From positions 1 through 6,702 of the forward strand of contig PWSB01000009.1 in assembly GCA_003563375.1 (NCBI GenBank): a stretch of 6,702 nucleotides of DNA, in the 5' to 3' direction. The translations under genes were made by a program, and so were the position numbers. This document shows positions 1 to 6,468 of the stretch, piece after piece (the stretch's first letter is position 1; each line of letters opens with the position of its first letter). The notes under the pieces were generated by a model that had not been told where the DNA came from, ran no database searches, and worked only from the letters and a program-made list of their open reading frames with translations. The DNA is from Actinomycetota bacterium. GTDB lineage: Bacteria; Actinomycetota; Humimicrobiia; Humimicrobiales; Humimicrobiaceae.

Positions 1-74
1 GCATTGCTGCCGCCTCCGCCGATGCCTATCACTCTGATCACCGCATAATAATTTTTGTCAAATTCAAGATTCAC
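1..74 (-). CDS. ftsZ: Cell division GTPase FtsZ, N-terminal 24 residues (partial)
   Basis: FtsZ is the tubulin-like GTPase that polymerises at midcell into the Z ring and recruits the divisome. Only the first 24 codons plus two bases are in the window; the rest lies beyond position 1. The visible protein reads MNLEFDKNYYAVIRVIGIGG and continues with GGSN, matching the FtsZ start: a short N-terminal tail, the first beta strand (VIRVIGIG) and the glycine-rich GGGGSNA nucleotide-binding segment. The start is GTG at 72-74. No ATG is available nearby, and a strong GGGAGGG Shine-Dalgarno lies 7 nt upstream. The gene starts 16 nt after the ftsA stop, the usual ftsA-ftsZ pairing. The assignment rests on this short motif plus the gene context; both are distinctive. 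Confidence 0.93.
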   Translation of the reverse strand, partial: MNLEFDKNYYAVIRVIGIGGGGSN

Positions 75-80
75 CTTGTT

Positions 81-88
81 CCCTCCCT
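81..88 (-). promoter_or_regulatory. Ribosome binding site of ftsZ
   Basis: In the ftsA-ftsZ gap the coding strand reads AGGGAGGG, followed by a spacer of about 7 nt (counted from GGAGG) before GTG at 72-74. This near-ideal Shine-Dalgarno fixes the ftsZ start despite the non-ATG codon, and suggests that ftsZ is translated strongly in its own right. Confidence 0.85.
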
Positions 89-90
89 GG

Positions 91-1332
91 TCAATTTTTC
101 AAAATTTTATAGATAAACTCCCTGAATCTGGATAATAGACTGCCATTAGACTTTTTATCTTCAGTCCTATCCAAAGCATAATCCTGAAGTTGGGATGCAT
201 ACTTAAGCAGCCCTACTCCTGTCGCATGAATAGGGTTGGCAGCTACCTCAGAAGGCCCGTCTACCTCGTTGGGAACCCCTATCCTTACAGGAAGATTGAA
301 TACCGAAGCTGCCATATTCGTTATGCCTTTCATCTGGGAGACTCCTCCGGTCAATACGACTCCACATGGCACTGAATACATAAAACCATAGCTTTCAATT
401 TTTTCTTTTATCAACTTTAAAAGTTCTTTTACCCTTGAGTTTACAATGGAATAAAGCCTAATGTTTAAGGTAGCTTTGTTTCTATCTATCTTTATGTCGC
501 TCATGTTTACCCTGTTAAGGGACTCATAAAAGTTGTAATCAACATTGGCAAACTTTCTCTTGATCTCCTCCGCTTTTGCAAAAGGGATGTTTAAACCAAT
601 GGATATATCATTTGAAATAAGGTCTCCTCCCACTGGAAGGCAATATGTAAATATCATCTTTTTATCTTTGTACACCGCTACATCAGTGGTTCCTCCTCCT
701 ATATCAAGCATTATTACACCGCTTTCCTTTTCTTCAGGGGTTAGGACCGCTTCTCCTGAAGCAAGAGCTTCCAGTATTATGTCTTCTATCTGGACATTGG
801 CTGAACGTATGCTGTTTACAGTATTCTTTATCAAGGTAGAGGAACCGTAAATTACAAGAAGCTCTACGGCAAGCTTCTCTGTGGCCAGACCCACTGGATC
901 GGTTATGCCTTTCTCATCATCCACTACGAACTGCTTTATGAGGGTATGCAGTATTTCGTGCTGTGAAGTAAGGTTTAGCTTGTTCGCATTGGCAAGCAGC
1001 CGGTCCAGGTCGGATTTCCTGATTATCTTGTTGGGAGAATTTACGGTTATCTCCGACCAGTTATTAACAACGGAAATATGTTTACCTGTAACCCCGATGT
1101 ATGCTGAATCTATAAACATCTTGGTGTTTTTTTCAGCTGCTTCCACTGAGTTGAGTATGGATTTGGTGGCCTCGCCGATATCTATTACTATCCCCTTTTT
1201 AATGCCTCTACAATCTGATATCCCATATCCCTTGATCTCCAGCAGATTTTTCTTGTTCATCCTTCCTATGATGGTCACTACCTTTGTAGTCCCTATGTCT
1301 ATGGCTGCTATGTATTCATCTTTTGCAGGCAA
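91..1332 (-). CDS. ftsA: Cell division protein FtsA (actin-like Z-ring membrane tether)
   Basis: FtsA is an actin-fold ATPase that binds the FtsZ C-terminal peptide, anchors FtsZ filaments to the inner membrane and recruits later divisome proteins. The 413 residues are normal for the family. Visible motifs are phosphate-1 DIGTTKV (12-18), the FtsA-specific 1C region with GVTGKHISV (80-88), the segment ending GITDPVGL (142-149), phosphate-2 DIGGGTTDV (210-218) and the adenosine motif LTGGVSQMKG (327-336). The C-terminus (about 398-413) mixes basic and hydrophobic residues (LLSRFREFIYKILKN), as expected of the amphipathic membrane-targeting helix after a charged linker (about 380-397). The start is TTG at 1330-1332, supported by GGAGG 7 nt upstream and by the normal distance to the phosphate-1 motif; the next Met is at residue 25, inside the fold. 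It lies 15 nt after ftsQ and 16 nt before ftsZ. The segment after HISVVN reads NWSEI where homologues usually have a glycine, a minor deviation. Confidence 0.97.
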   Translation of the reverse strand: MPAKDEYIAAIDIGTTKVVTIIGRMNKKNLLEIKGYGISDCRGIKKGIVIDIGEATKSILNSVEAAEKNTKMFIDSAYIGVTGKHISVVNNWSEITVNSPNKIIRKSDLDRLLANANKLNLTSQHEILHTLIKQFVVDDEKGITDPVGLATEKLAVELLVIYGSSTLIKNTVNSIRSANVQIEDIILEALASGEAVLTPEEKESGVIMLDIGGGTTDVAVYKDKKMIFTYCLPVGGDLISNDISIGLNIPFAKAEEIKRKFANVDYNFYESLNRVNMSDIKIDRNKATLNIRLYSIVNSRVKELLKLIKEKIESYGFMYSVPCGVVLTGGVSQMKGITNMAASVFNLPVRIGVPNEVDGPSEVAANPIHATGVGLLKYASQLQDYALDRTEDKKSNGSLLSRFREFIYKILKN

Positions 1333-1338
1333 TTGAAA

Positions 1339-1344
1339 ACCTCC
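1339..1344 (-). promoter_or_regulatory. Ribosome binding site of ftsA
   Basis: The coding strand reads GGAGGT between the ftsQ stop and the TTG start of ftsA, with 7 nt between GGAGG and the start codon. The strong site compensates for the weak initiator and decides the TTG start; no ATG or GTG lies in the 15-nt gap. Confidence 0.85.
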
Positions 1345-1347
1345 GCA

Positions 1348-2121
1348 TTAATTTATTACCGGAATCTCAAAATTATTTAAATCGATCTTAGTATAAGTGA
1401 TTTCCTCCCTTAACAATTCCTTAAGGATGCCTAACTTTTGGGAGATGTCCTCACTTGTCCCGAATACCACCTTTCTATTATCATGGGCTATAAATACAAT
1501 CTCACCTGTTTTTTCAAGCCTGGCCTCCTTGAAATAGTCTTTGAGATCATTGTCCATTGCCAGAAAGATATCACCGCAGCTCAAGGCATTCTTCTGAGCG
1601 ACCTTGTCCCCCGGTTCAGGGCTGTATGTGAGGGCATTTTTGACAAGACAGATCCTGTCCATCTGCAGAGCCCTTTCTTTTCCAATTTTTTCAAGCACGA
1701 CGCCTTCCCTGTCCAGCAAAAAATAATCTCCCGCGAAATAGGCTATTATATGAGGCCTTCTCTCCGATACGATAATATTTATACTATTGGGGAATATTTT
1801 TCTAAGATCAGCTTCTTTTAGCCAATAAAATTGAGATAACAGCCCTTCTTCCACTTCTTTTTTATCTATTTCAAAAATATTGCTGCCCTTATACATAGAC
1901 ACATAAGCCATAAGCTCCTGGTCTGCGTAATGGTCATTGCCCTCGATGTCTATCTCCTTAACCTTAAAATAATTACTGTTATAAAATAGGTTTATACCGT
2001 ATATGGCTGCTCCAAAAAAAACCAGCATTAAAAAAATCCTAAAAAAATACCAAAACCTCCTCAGAGCAATTTTTCTTCTTCTTCTGGCGATTTTCTTATT
2101 TTGCCTTATCTTTTTAGTCAT
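1348..2121 (-). CDS. ftsQ: Cell division protein FtsQ/DivIB (bitopic divisome scaffold)
   Basis: FtsQ (DivIB in Gram-positives) is a single-pass membrane protein that, with FtsB and FtsL, links early and late divisome proteins and helps control septal peptidoglycan synthesis. The 257 residues show the family layout. A very basic cytoplasmic tail (residues 1-22, over half Lys/Arg) comes first, then one transmembrane helix rich in Phe (about 23-46). Next is the extracytoplasmic POTRA domain, starting near FKVKEIDIEGN (52-62) and running to about 121 with LRKIFPNSINIIVSERRP. The FtsQ beta domain follows, with a FLLDREGVVLEK segment. The ATG start follows the ddl stop with no gap (TGAATG), and its Shine-Dalgarno is weak, so translation is probably coupled to ddl. 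The coding strand has T7, T7 and T8 runs inside the membrane segment, but the frame is intact. Sequence conservation in this family is low, so the name rests on domain order plus position between ddl and ftsA. Confidence 0.93.
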   Translation of the reverse strand: MTKKIRQNKKIARRRRKIALRRFWYFFRIFLMLVFFGAAIYGINLFYNSNYFKVKEIDIEGNDHYADQELMAYVSMYKGSNIFEIDKKEVEEGLLSQFYWLKEADLRKIFPNSINIIVSERRPHIIAYFAGDYFLLDREGVVLEKIGKERALQMDRICLVKNALTYSPEPGDKVAQKNALSCGDIFLAMDNDLKDYFKEARLEKTGEIVFIAHDNRKVVFGTSEDISQKLGILKELLREEITYTKIDLNNFEIPVIN

Positions 2122-3090
2122 TCAAATCTTTAAATGGGCATGATTTAAAATAATCTCGACCAAAAGGCCAAAATTTATTCCCGCTGCCGCAGCGGCTTTG
2201 GGCACAAGGCTGGTCGGTGTCATCCCTGGCATTGTATTTACCTCCAGGACATAAGGAATATCATCCCTGCCAAGTATAAAATCCACTCTTGAGATCGCCG
2301 AACACTGCAAAAGCCTGTGGCTCTTTAAGGCAATGTCATTTATTTTAATGGAAATCTGTTCATCTAATTCTGCAGGCACAATATATTCTGTCATATTGGC
2401 GGTATACTTGCTCTTATAATCATAAAACCCGCTTTTTGGCCTGATCTCAATTATGGGAAGGGCGACTGGCTCTATTCCGAGTATGCTTGAAGTCAGCTCT
2501 CTTCCTTCAATAAATTTTTCTACCAGGGCAAGATCGTCATGATTGCTTGCTTCATCAAGGCCTGCTTTTAGCTGAGAGGGTTTCCGCACTATGGTGACCC
2601 CTATAGTAGAGCCCTCCCTGTTTGGCTTTATTATGACTGGGTAACCCATCTCTTGTTCTATTTTTTTATCCATGTCTTTTGCGCTGACAGGATATTTGGT
2701 GTCAAATATGGCAAAAGGTGGAGTGGGCAGACCCTCGCACAAAAGAAGCTTTTTAGTCATGATCTTGTCTATGACCACCGAGCTTGAGAGTACTCCGGAC
2801 CCGGTGTAGGGGATCCTCAACAGTTCAAGCATCCCCTGGATAGTTCCGTCTTCTCCGTACCTGCCATGTAATGCCAGAAAAGCAATGTCTATGCTATTTA
2901 GCCGTTTTATAGATATTTCATTGAGATCTATAAATTCCACCAGGTAACCTGATCCCTGGAGGGCTTCAAAGATCTTTGTCCCCGTGTTTAGGGAAACCTC
3001 TCTTTCAGATGAATTACCTCCAGCGATAACCCCTATCCTGGCATCCTTCTTTCTTCCCCTTATATTCAAATCCTTGAAATGTTTTGCCAT
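2122..3090 (-). CDS. ddl: D-alanine--D-alanine ligase
   Basis: This cytoplasmic ATP-grasp enzyme joins two D-Ala; MurF then adds the dipeptide to the UDP-MurNAc-tripeptide. The 322 residues match the family. By comparison with E. coli DdlB, the visible residues are Glu29 in SEREVS, His75 in HGRYGEDGT, Lys155 and Ser161 in KPNREGST, Glu191 in VEKFIEG, the omega-loop Lys228-Tyr229 in YDYKSKY, and the Mg-binding Asp270, Glu283 and Asn285 (EVNTMPGMTPTSL). The omega-loop Tyr is typical of D-Ala-D-Ala enzymes; D-Ala-D-Lac ligases have Phe or His there. The preferred start is ATG at 3088-3090, because AAGGTG lies 6 nt upstream. An in-frame GTG at 3097-3099 would add three residues and leave 1 nt after murB. 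The stop abuts the ftsQ ATG. All key residues are present, so it should be active. The ddlA/ddlB paralogue status cannot be told. Confidence 0.97.
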   Translation of the reverse strand: MAKHFKDLNIRGRKKDARIGVIAGGNSSEREVSLNTGTKIFEALQGSGYLVEFIDLNEISIKRLNSIDIAFLALHGRYGEDGTIQGMLELLRIPYTGSGVLSSSVVIDKIMTKKLLLCEGLPTPPFAIFDTKYPVSAKDMDKKIEQEMGYPVIIKPNREGSTIGVTIVRKPSQLKAGLDEASNHDDLALVEKFIEGRELTSSILGIEPVALPIIEIRPKSGFYDYKSKYTANMTEYIVPAELDEQISIKINDIALKSHRLLQCSAISRVDFILGRDDIPYVLEVNTMPGMTPTSLVPKAAAAAGINFGLLVEIILNHAHLKI

Positions 3091-3096
3091 ATCCGG

Positions 3097-3102
3097 CACC
3101 TT
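3097..3102 (-). promoter_or_regulatory. Ribosome binding site of ddl, overlapping the murB stop
   Basis: The coding strand reads AAGGTG, using the last two bases of the murB TAA, with 6 nt to ATG at 3088-3090. This favours the ATG over the in-frame GTG at 3097-3099, which would lie inside the site itself. Ribosomes ending murB would sit over it, consistent with coupled translation. Confidence 0.65.
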
Positions 3103-3979
3103 AAAAACCTATCATCCTGACTTCATTTTCAAGCTTAATATTATAGTGAGAATAAACTTTATCGTATATTATGCGGGACAAGACATATATGTCTTCTGCG
3201 GTTGCCCTGCCTAAGTTTATAATAAAATTAGCGTGTTTTTTTGATACCCCGGCTTCTCCGTATTTAAAACCTTTAAATCCGCATGCCTGGATGAGCTCTC
3301 CGGCTGAATGCCCGTATGGATTTTTAAAAAAACATCCTGCACTTTTTTCCTGTGTTGGCTGGGCCGCCTTTTTTTGCTTGATCCTGTCCCTGACCTTGTT
3401 AAATAAAACGTCTCTGTCCCCTTTAGGGGCCCTAAAACGGATAGAAAGTATAGCCTTTATACCATTTATATTAAGATGCCTGTAACCGAAATCTTCCCTG
3501 GATAGCTCAACAGCCTCCCTCCCTCCTTTTTCGGTCATACAGTCTATAGACACTACAGACCTGCAGATATCTCCGCTATTTCCGCATACCGCTCCCCCAA
3601 GAGTACCTGGTATGCCGGCAAGAGTAGAGAGGTCAAAGCCATTCCTGGCTGCCTCGACCACAAATTTTTGCAGGCTTAAGCCAGCTCCTGCTTCAATTTC
3701 TGCTTCTCTTATACCTATGCCGCTGAAGCCTTTGCCCAGTTTTACTACTATCATATCCAGAAAGCCTCCATTGAAGACAATATTGGTCCCTGCTCCCATA
3801 ATAATAAACCTGGTCTTGTTTTTAGCCGCAAGCAAATAAACCTCTGACAGCTCTCTAAAATTATCGGCAGATATGAAGGCAGAGACCCTGCCCCCCACTC
3901 CCATTGAACATTCTTTCGATATGTCATAATCAAAAAAAACCTTTGGATTTTTAACCATGCTATCCAAGTAATTTATCAT
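3101..3979 (-). CDS. murB: UDP-N-acetylmuramate dehydrogenase (UDP-N-acetylenolpyruvoylglucosamine reductase), type II
   Basis: MurB is the cytoplasmic FAD enzyme that uses NADPH to reduce UDP-GlcNAc-enolpyruvate to UDP-MurNAc, the substrate of MurC encoded just upstream. The 292 residues and the short form, without the extra substrate-domain loop of E. coli MurB, indicate a type II enzyme. Visible motifs are SMGVGG (25-30), the FAD-binding GAGTNIVF (62-69), LAGIPGTLGGAVCGNSG (120-136), YR (166-167, the substrate or catalytic Arg region), SAGCFFKNP (213-221), KKHANFIIN (247-255) and the C-terminal LENEVRMIG with the expected catalytic Glu (286). Position 216 is Cys, where most homologues have the Ser that donates a proton to the enol. 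The start is ambiguous: GTG, ATG and ATG are consecutive at 3985, 3982 and 3979. The last is chosen because AAAGG lies 6 nt upstream; ATG at 3958, just after the murC stop, is less likely. It overlaps the murC end by about 20 nt. Confidence 0.95.
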   Translation of the reverse strand: MINYLDSMVKNPKVFFDYDISKECSMGVGGRVSAFISADNFRELSEVYLLAAKNKTRFIIMGAGTNIVFNGGFLDMIVVKLGKGFSGIGIREAEIEAGAGLSLQKFVVEAARNGFDLSTLAGIPGTLGGAVCGNSGDICRSVVSIDCMTEKGGREAVELSREDFGYRHLNINGIKAILSIRFRAPKGDRDVLFNKVRDRIKQKKAAQPTQEKSAGCFFKNPYGHSAGELIQACGFKGFKYGEAGVSKKHANFIINLGRATAEDIYVLSRIIYDKVYSHYNIKLENEVRMIGF

Positions 3980-5342
3980 CATCACCCTTTGCTTTTAGCA
4001 GCTCTTCGGTCACCCTTGTAATATCCCCGGCACCCATGAGCAGTACAAGGTCGTCTTTTTTTATATTTAGCTCAAGGTATTTAACTACATCTTCCAGTTT
4101 AGGAATATAAGCCATGCTGTTTTCAAAACCCGTTTCAGAAAGTTCATCGATGATCGCTTTGCCGCTTATACCCAGCAATGGTTGTTCTCCGGCCCCGTAG
4201 ACATCAGTTATTACTAAAATATCACATTCTATAAAACACTTGCCGAATTTGCCCAGCAGGTTGGAAAGCCTGGAGTAGCGGTGGGGCTGGAAAACAGTGA
4301 CTACCCTGTTCTTTTTTTCCCGTGCTGCTGCAGCCAGCGTAGCCTTCACCTCAGAAGGATGGTGGGCGTAATCATCAAATATCAATGCACCCTTCTTTTC
4401 ACCTCTTTTTTCAAATCTTCTCTTTACTCCTGTAAAAAACTGCATGAGTTCGGCAGTTTTTCTTAAATCCATGCCAAGACAATAGCAAACAGATAAAGCT
4501 GCAAGGCTGTTCTTGACATTATGGATCCCGGGGACATTTAATCTGACCTTTATCTTTCCATCTTTTTTCCCTTTTATCTCTAAGCTGTAGCTCGAACCAA
4601 AATTTGCATAACGTATGTCTTTGGCGCATAAATCATTTTCCGCGCCAAAACCATAGCTCACCATCCTTTTACCTGTATTGCCCTCCAGGTCCACCTCATC
4701 GCCGTCTATTATGACAAAACCTCCTTTAGAAGTGTTCTCTATAAATTTTAGAAAACTTTTTTTAAGGTTTCCATAATCTTTGTAGTAATCCATGTGGTCT
4801 TCTTCAATATTGGTGATAAGTGAGATATACGGGTTATACTTCAAAAAAGACCCATCGCTTTCACAGGCTTCAGCCACCACATAATCACCTTTACCGCACC
4901 TGGCATTTGAGCCCAGCTCGTTTAACTCTCCTCCTATTATTATGGTGGGATCAAGGTCTGAGCCCCTGAGCAGAAGCGAGACCATCGAAGTCGTAGTGGT
5001 CTTGCCATGGGTCCCGCTTATGGCTATTCCTTTTTTACTGTTAAGTATTTGGGCCAGGATATCAGAACGCCCCATTATATCCAGGTTTCTTTTTCTAGCC
5101 TCAGCCATCTCAACATTATCATAAGGTATGGCTGCGGAGTAGACCACTATTTCACTATCCCCCAGGTTGGAAGGGTCATGGCTTGTATAAACCTTTATTC
5201 CTTCATTTTCCAAAATAGCTGTGTACCTTGATCTTTTTATATCACTTCCAGAGACCTGGTTTCCCATACCCTTTAGAACCAGTGCTATTGCGCTCATGCC
5301 TGCGCCGCCTATTCCAATAAAAAAATATTTTTTAAAGTCCAA
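3960..5342 (-). CDS. murC: UDP-N-acetylmuramate--L-alanine ligase
   Basis: MurC is the first amino-acid ligase of the cytoplasmic peptidoglycan pathway: it adds L-Ala to UDP-MurNAc with ATP. The 460 residues are normal, with the three Mur-ligase domains. The N-terminal Rossmann-like UDP-binding domain has GIGGAGMSAIA (10-20). The central ATPase has the P-loop GTHGKTTTT (110-118), EACESDGSF (158-166) and NIEEDHMDYY (178-187). HNVKNSLAA (274-282), GVKRRFEKRG (305-314) and DDYAHHPSEV (323-332) follow, the last in the C-terminal domain, then FQPHRYSR. GVKRRFE and DDYAHHP separate MurC from MurD, MurE and MurF. The start is TTG at 5340-5342. An in-frame TAG lies four codons upstream and no ATG or GTG intervenes, while the next Met (16) is inside the nucleotide-binding motif, so TTG is effectively forced. 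It starts 1 nt after murG. In EACESD a Cys replaces the common Asp, as also in some Gram-positive MurC. Confidence 0.97.
   Translation of the reverse strand: MDFKKYFFIGIGGAGMSAIALVLKGMGNQVSGSDIKRSRYTAILENEGIKVYTSHDPSNLGDSEIVVYSAAIPYDNVEMAEARKRNLDIMGRSDILAQILNSKKGIAISGTHGKTTTTSMVSLLLRGSDLDPTIIIGGELNELGSNARCGKGDYVVAEACESDGSFLKYNPYISLITNIEEDHMDYYKDYGNLKKSFLKFIENTSKGGFVIIDGDEVDLEGNTGKRMVSYGFGAENDLCAKDIRYANFGSSYSLEIKGKKDGKIKVRLNVPGIHNVKNSLAALSVCYCLGMDLRKTAELMQFFTGVKRRFEKRGEKKGALIFDDYAHHPSEVKATLAAAAREKKNRVVTVFQPHRYSRLSNLLGKFGKCFIECDILVITDVYGAGEQPLLGISGKAIIDELSETGFENSMAYIPKLEDVVKYLELNIKKDDLVLLMGAGDITRVTEELLKAKGDDDKLLG
3985..3990 (-). promoter_or_regulatory. Ribosome binding site of murB, inside the murC 3' end
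   Basis: The coding strand reads AAAGGG directly before TGATGATG. AAAGG has 6 nt to the ATG at 3977-3979 and only 3 nt to the ATG at 3980-3982. It lies within the last codons of murC, so murB initiation is tied to murC translation. The site supports the third start of the GTG-ATG-ATG series but does not prove it. Confidence 0.6.
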
Positions 5343-5343
5343 T

Positions 5344-6468
5344 TCAGCTCCCTATAAGATGTCTGGTTATCAATTTTTCACTTTCTATTTTATTCATTCT
5401 GGTCTTCCTATTAAGCAAATTATTGTAATTTTCCTTGTCCATCAACCCTTTTATATTGTCTATCAATAGATCCGAGCTTAGGTCTTTGTCCTGTATAAGT
5501 ATGGCCCTGCCGTTATCTGCCAGGTACTTGGCATTATAGTACTGATGGTTTGCAATGGCATAAGGGTAAGGAATAAGAATTGCAGGTACATCCGTCATGG
5601 CTAATTCCGCAATGGTGTTAGCTCCTGCCCTGGATATTATGAGGTCCGCTATCCTGTATATCTGTTCCATCTGCTGAGTATATGGAATTACCTTTAATAT
5701 TATATTATCGTCATCTCTTACTATTTTACCTTTTATGTGTTCAAATTGCTTATAAAATCTTTTGCCTGTTATCAAAAGTATTTGAAGGTCGCTGTTTTTT
5801 TTAAAGTACGAACAAAGGTCTATTATTATGTCATTGAGTTTTCCCGCCCCAAGGCTTCCGCCGAAGGAGACCAATGTAAACCTGCCCTCCTCCAACCCCC
5901 ATCGTTTATAATCTTTTGGTATGCTTTTAAATTCCCTTACCGGCTCCCTTACCGGGTTTCCCGAAAATAAGACCCTGCTGTTGCCAACAGGAAGGTAATT
6001 TATGGTCTGCTCAAAACTAATAAAAGTCTTCTGAGCAAATCTGGAAAAAAATTTATTGAGCCTTCCTGGAATATAGTTCTGTTCATGCAGCATGAACTTG
6101 TGCCTTAGCAATACAGCCGCTAACAAGACAGGCCCACATACATAGCCTCCCATACCAAGTATGAGGTCAGGCTTAAACCTTAAGATCTTTTTGGCTGCAG
6201 AAAAAAAGCCTCCAGCCAGGTTTAAGAGAAATAAGGTATATACCTTTACTTTTTTAAAAATATTATCTGTTCCAGTGAGGCCGGCTGCTTTTATTGTTTC
6301 AAACCTCACATCCATCATAGGTATAAATTTGTTCTCCATGCCCTTCTTTGTCCCTATATAGAGCAATGTGACCTCCGGTTGGGTTGATTTTATCTCTTCT
6401 ATTAGGGCTATTGCAGGGTATACGTGCCCTGCTGTCCCCCCGCCGCAGACCATTATCTTTTTATTCAT
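5344..6468 (-). CDS. murG: Undecaprenyldiphospho-muramoylpentapeptide beta-N-acetylglucosaminyltransferase (MurG)
   Basis: MurG is a GT-B (family GT28) glycosyltransferase on the cytoplasmic face of the membrane. It moves GlcNAc from UDP-GlcNAc onto lipid I to give lipid II, the substrate of FtsW, whose gene lies just upstream. The 374 residues match the family. Visible motifs are the G-loop GGGTAGHVYPA (9-19), GMGGYVCGP (105-113), HEQN (128-131), the second G-loop GGSLGA (203-208), SRAGANTIAEL (279-289, with the UDP-contacting Glu288) and HQYYNA (308-313). The hydrophobic and basic stretch at about 70-100 fits the membrane-association patch of the N-domain. The start is ATG at 6466-6468: AGGAGG lies 6 nt upstream and the G-loop is then at its usual distance. 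An upstream in-frame ATG at 6537 would add 23 residues (MYSSISQGRTWLRYRKVKRR and three more) that resemble no MurG N-terminus and lie inside ftsW. The gene overlaps the ftsW end by 8 nt. Confidence 0.97.
   Translation of the reverse strand: MNKKIMVCGGGTAGHVYPAIALIEEIKSTQPEVTLLYIGTKKGMENKFIPMMDVRFETIKAAGLTGTDNIFKKVKVYTLFLLNLAGGFFSAAKKILRFKPDLILGMGGYVCGPVLLAAVLLRHKFMLHEQNYIPGRLNKFFSRFAQKTFISFEQTINYLPVGNSRVLFSGNPVREPVREFKSIPKDYKRWGLEEGRFTLVSFGGSLGAGKLNDIIIDLCSYFKKNSDLQILLITGKRFYKQFEHIKGKIVRDDDNIILKVIPYTQQMEQIYRIADLIISRAGANTIAELAMTDVPAILIPYPYAIANHQYYNAKYLADNGRAILIQDKDLSSDLLIDNIKGLMDKENYNNLLNRKTRMNKIESEKLITRHLIGS
5348..5353 (-). promoter_or_regulatory. Ribosome binding site of murC, inside the murG 3' end
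   Basis: The coding strand reads AGGGAG, with 5 nt to the TTG at 5340-5342, lying within the last codons of murG. It is the only plausible Shine-Dalgarno for murC and supports the TTG start. Position and spacing suggest coupling to murG translation. Confidence 0.65.

Noticed and set aside
33..61. A TTGACA-like element on the minus strand at the start of ftsZ
   Set aside because: TTGACA is present at 56-61, but no good -10 box occurs at 16-18 nt and the site lies inside ftsZ coding sequence.
881..1336. A 151-codon open frame on the plus strand opposite ftsA
   Set aside because: It is antisense to a complete, motif-rich ftsA and shows no recognisable domain; its length follows from the codon pattern of the real gene.
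1438..1821. A 127-codon open frame on the plus strand opposite ftsQ
   Set aside because: Antisense to ftsQ, no domain and no operon context; treated as a shadow.
3751..3933. A 60-codon frame on the minus strand inside murB
   Set aside because: It is an out-of-frame shadow of murB with no family resemblance.
5560..5568. Loss of a conserved His in MurG (Tyr303 in PYPYAIANHQ)
   Set aside because: Many MurG have His at this position, but Bacillus-type MurG has a similar PSPY...NNHQ form, so this is known family variation.
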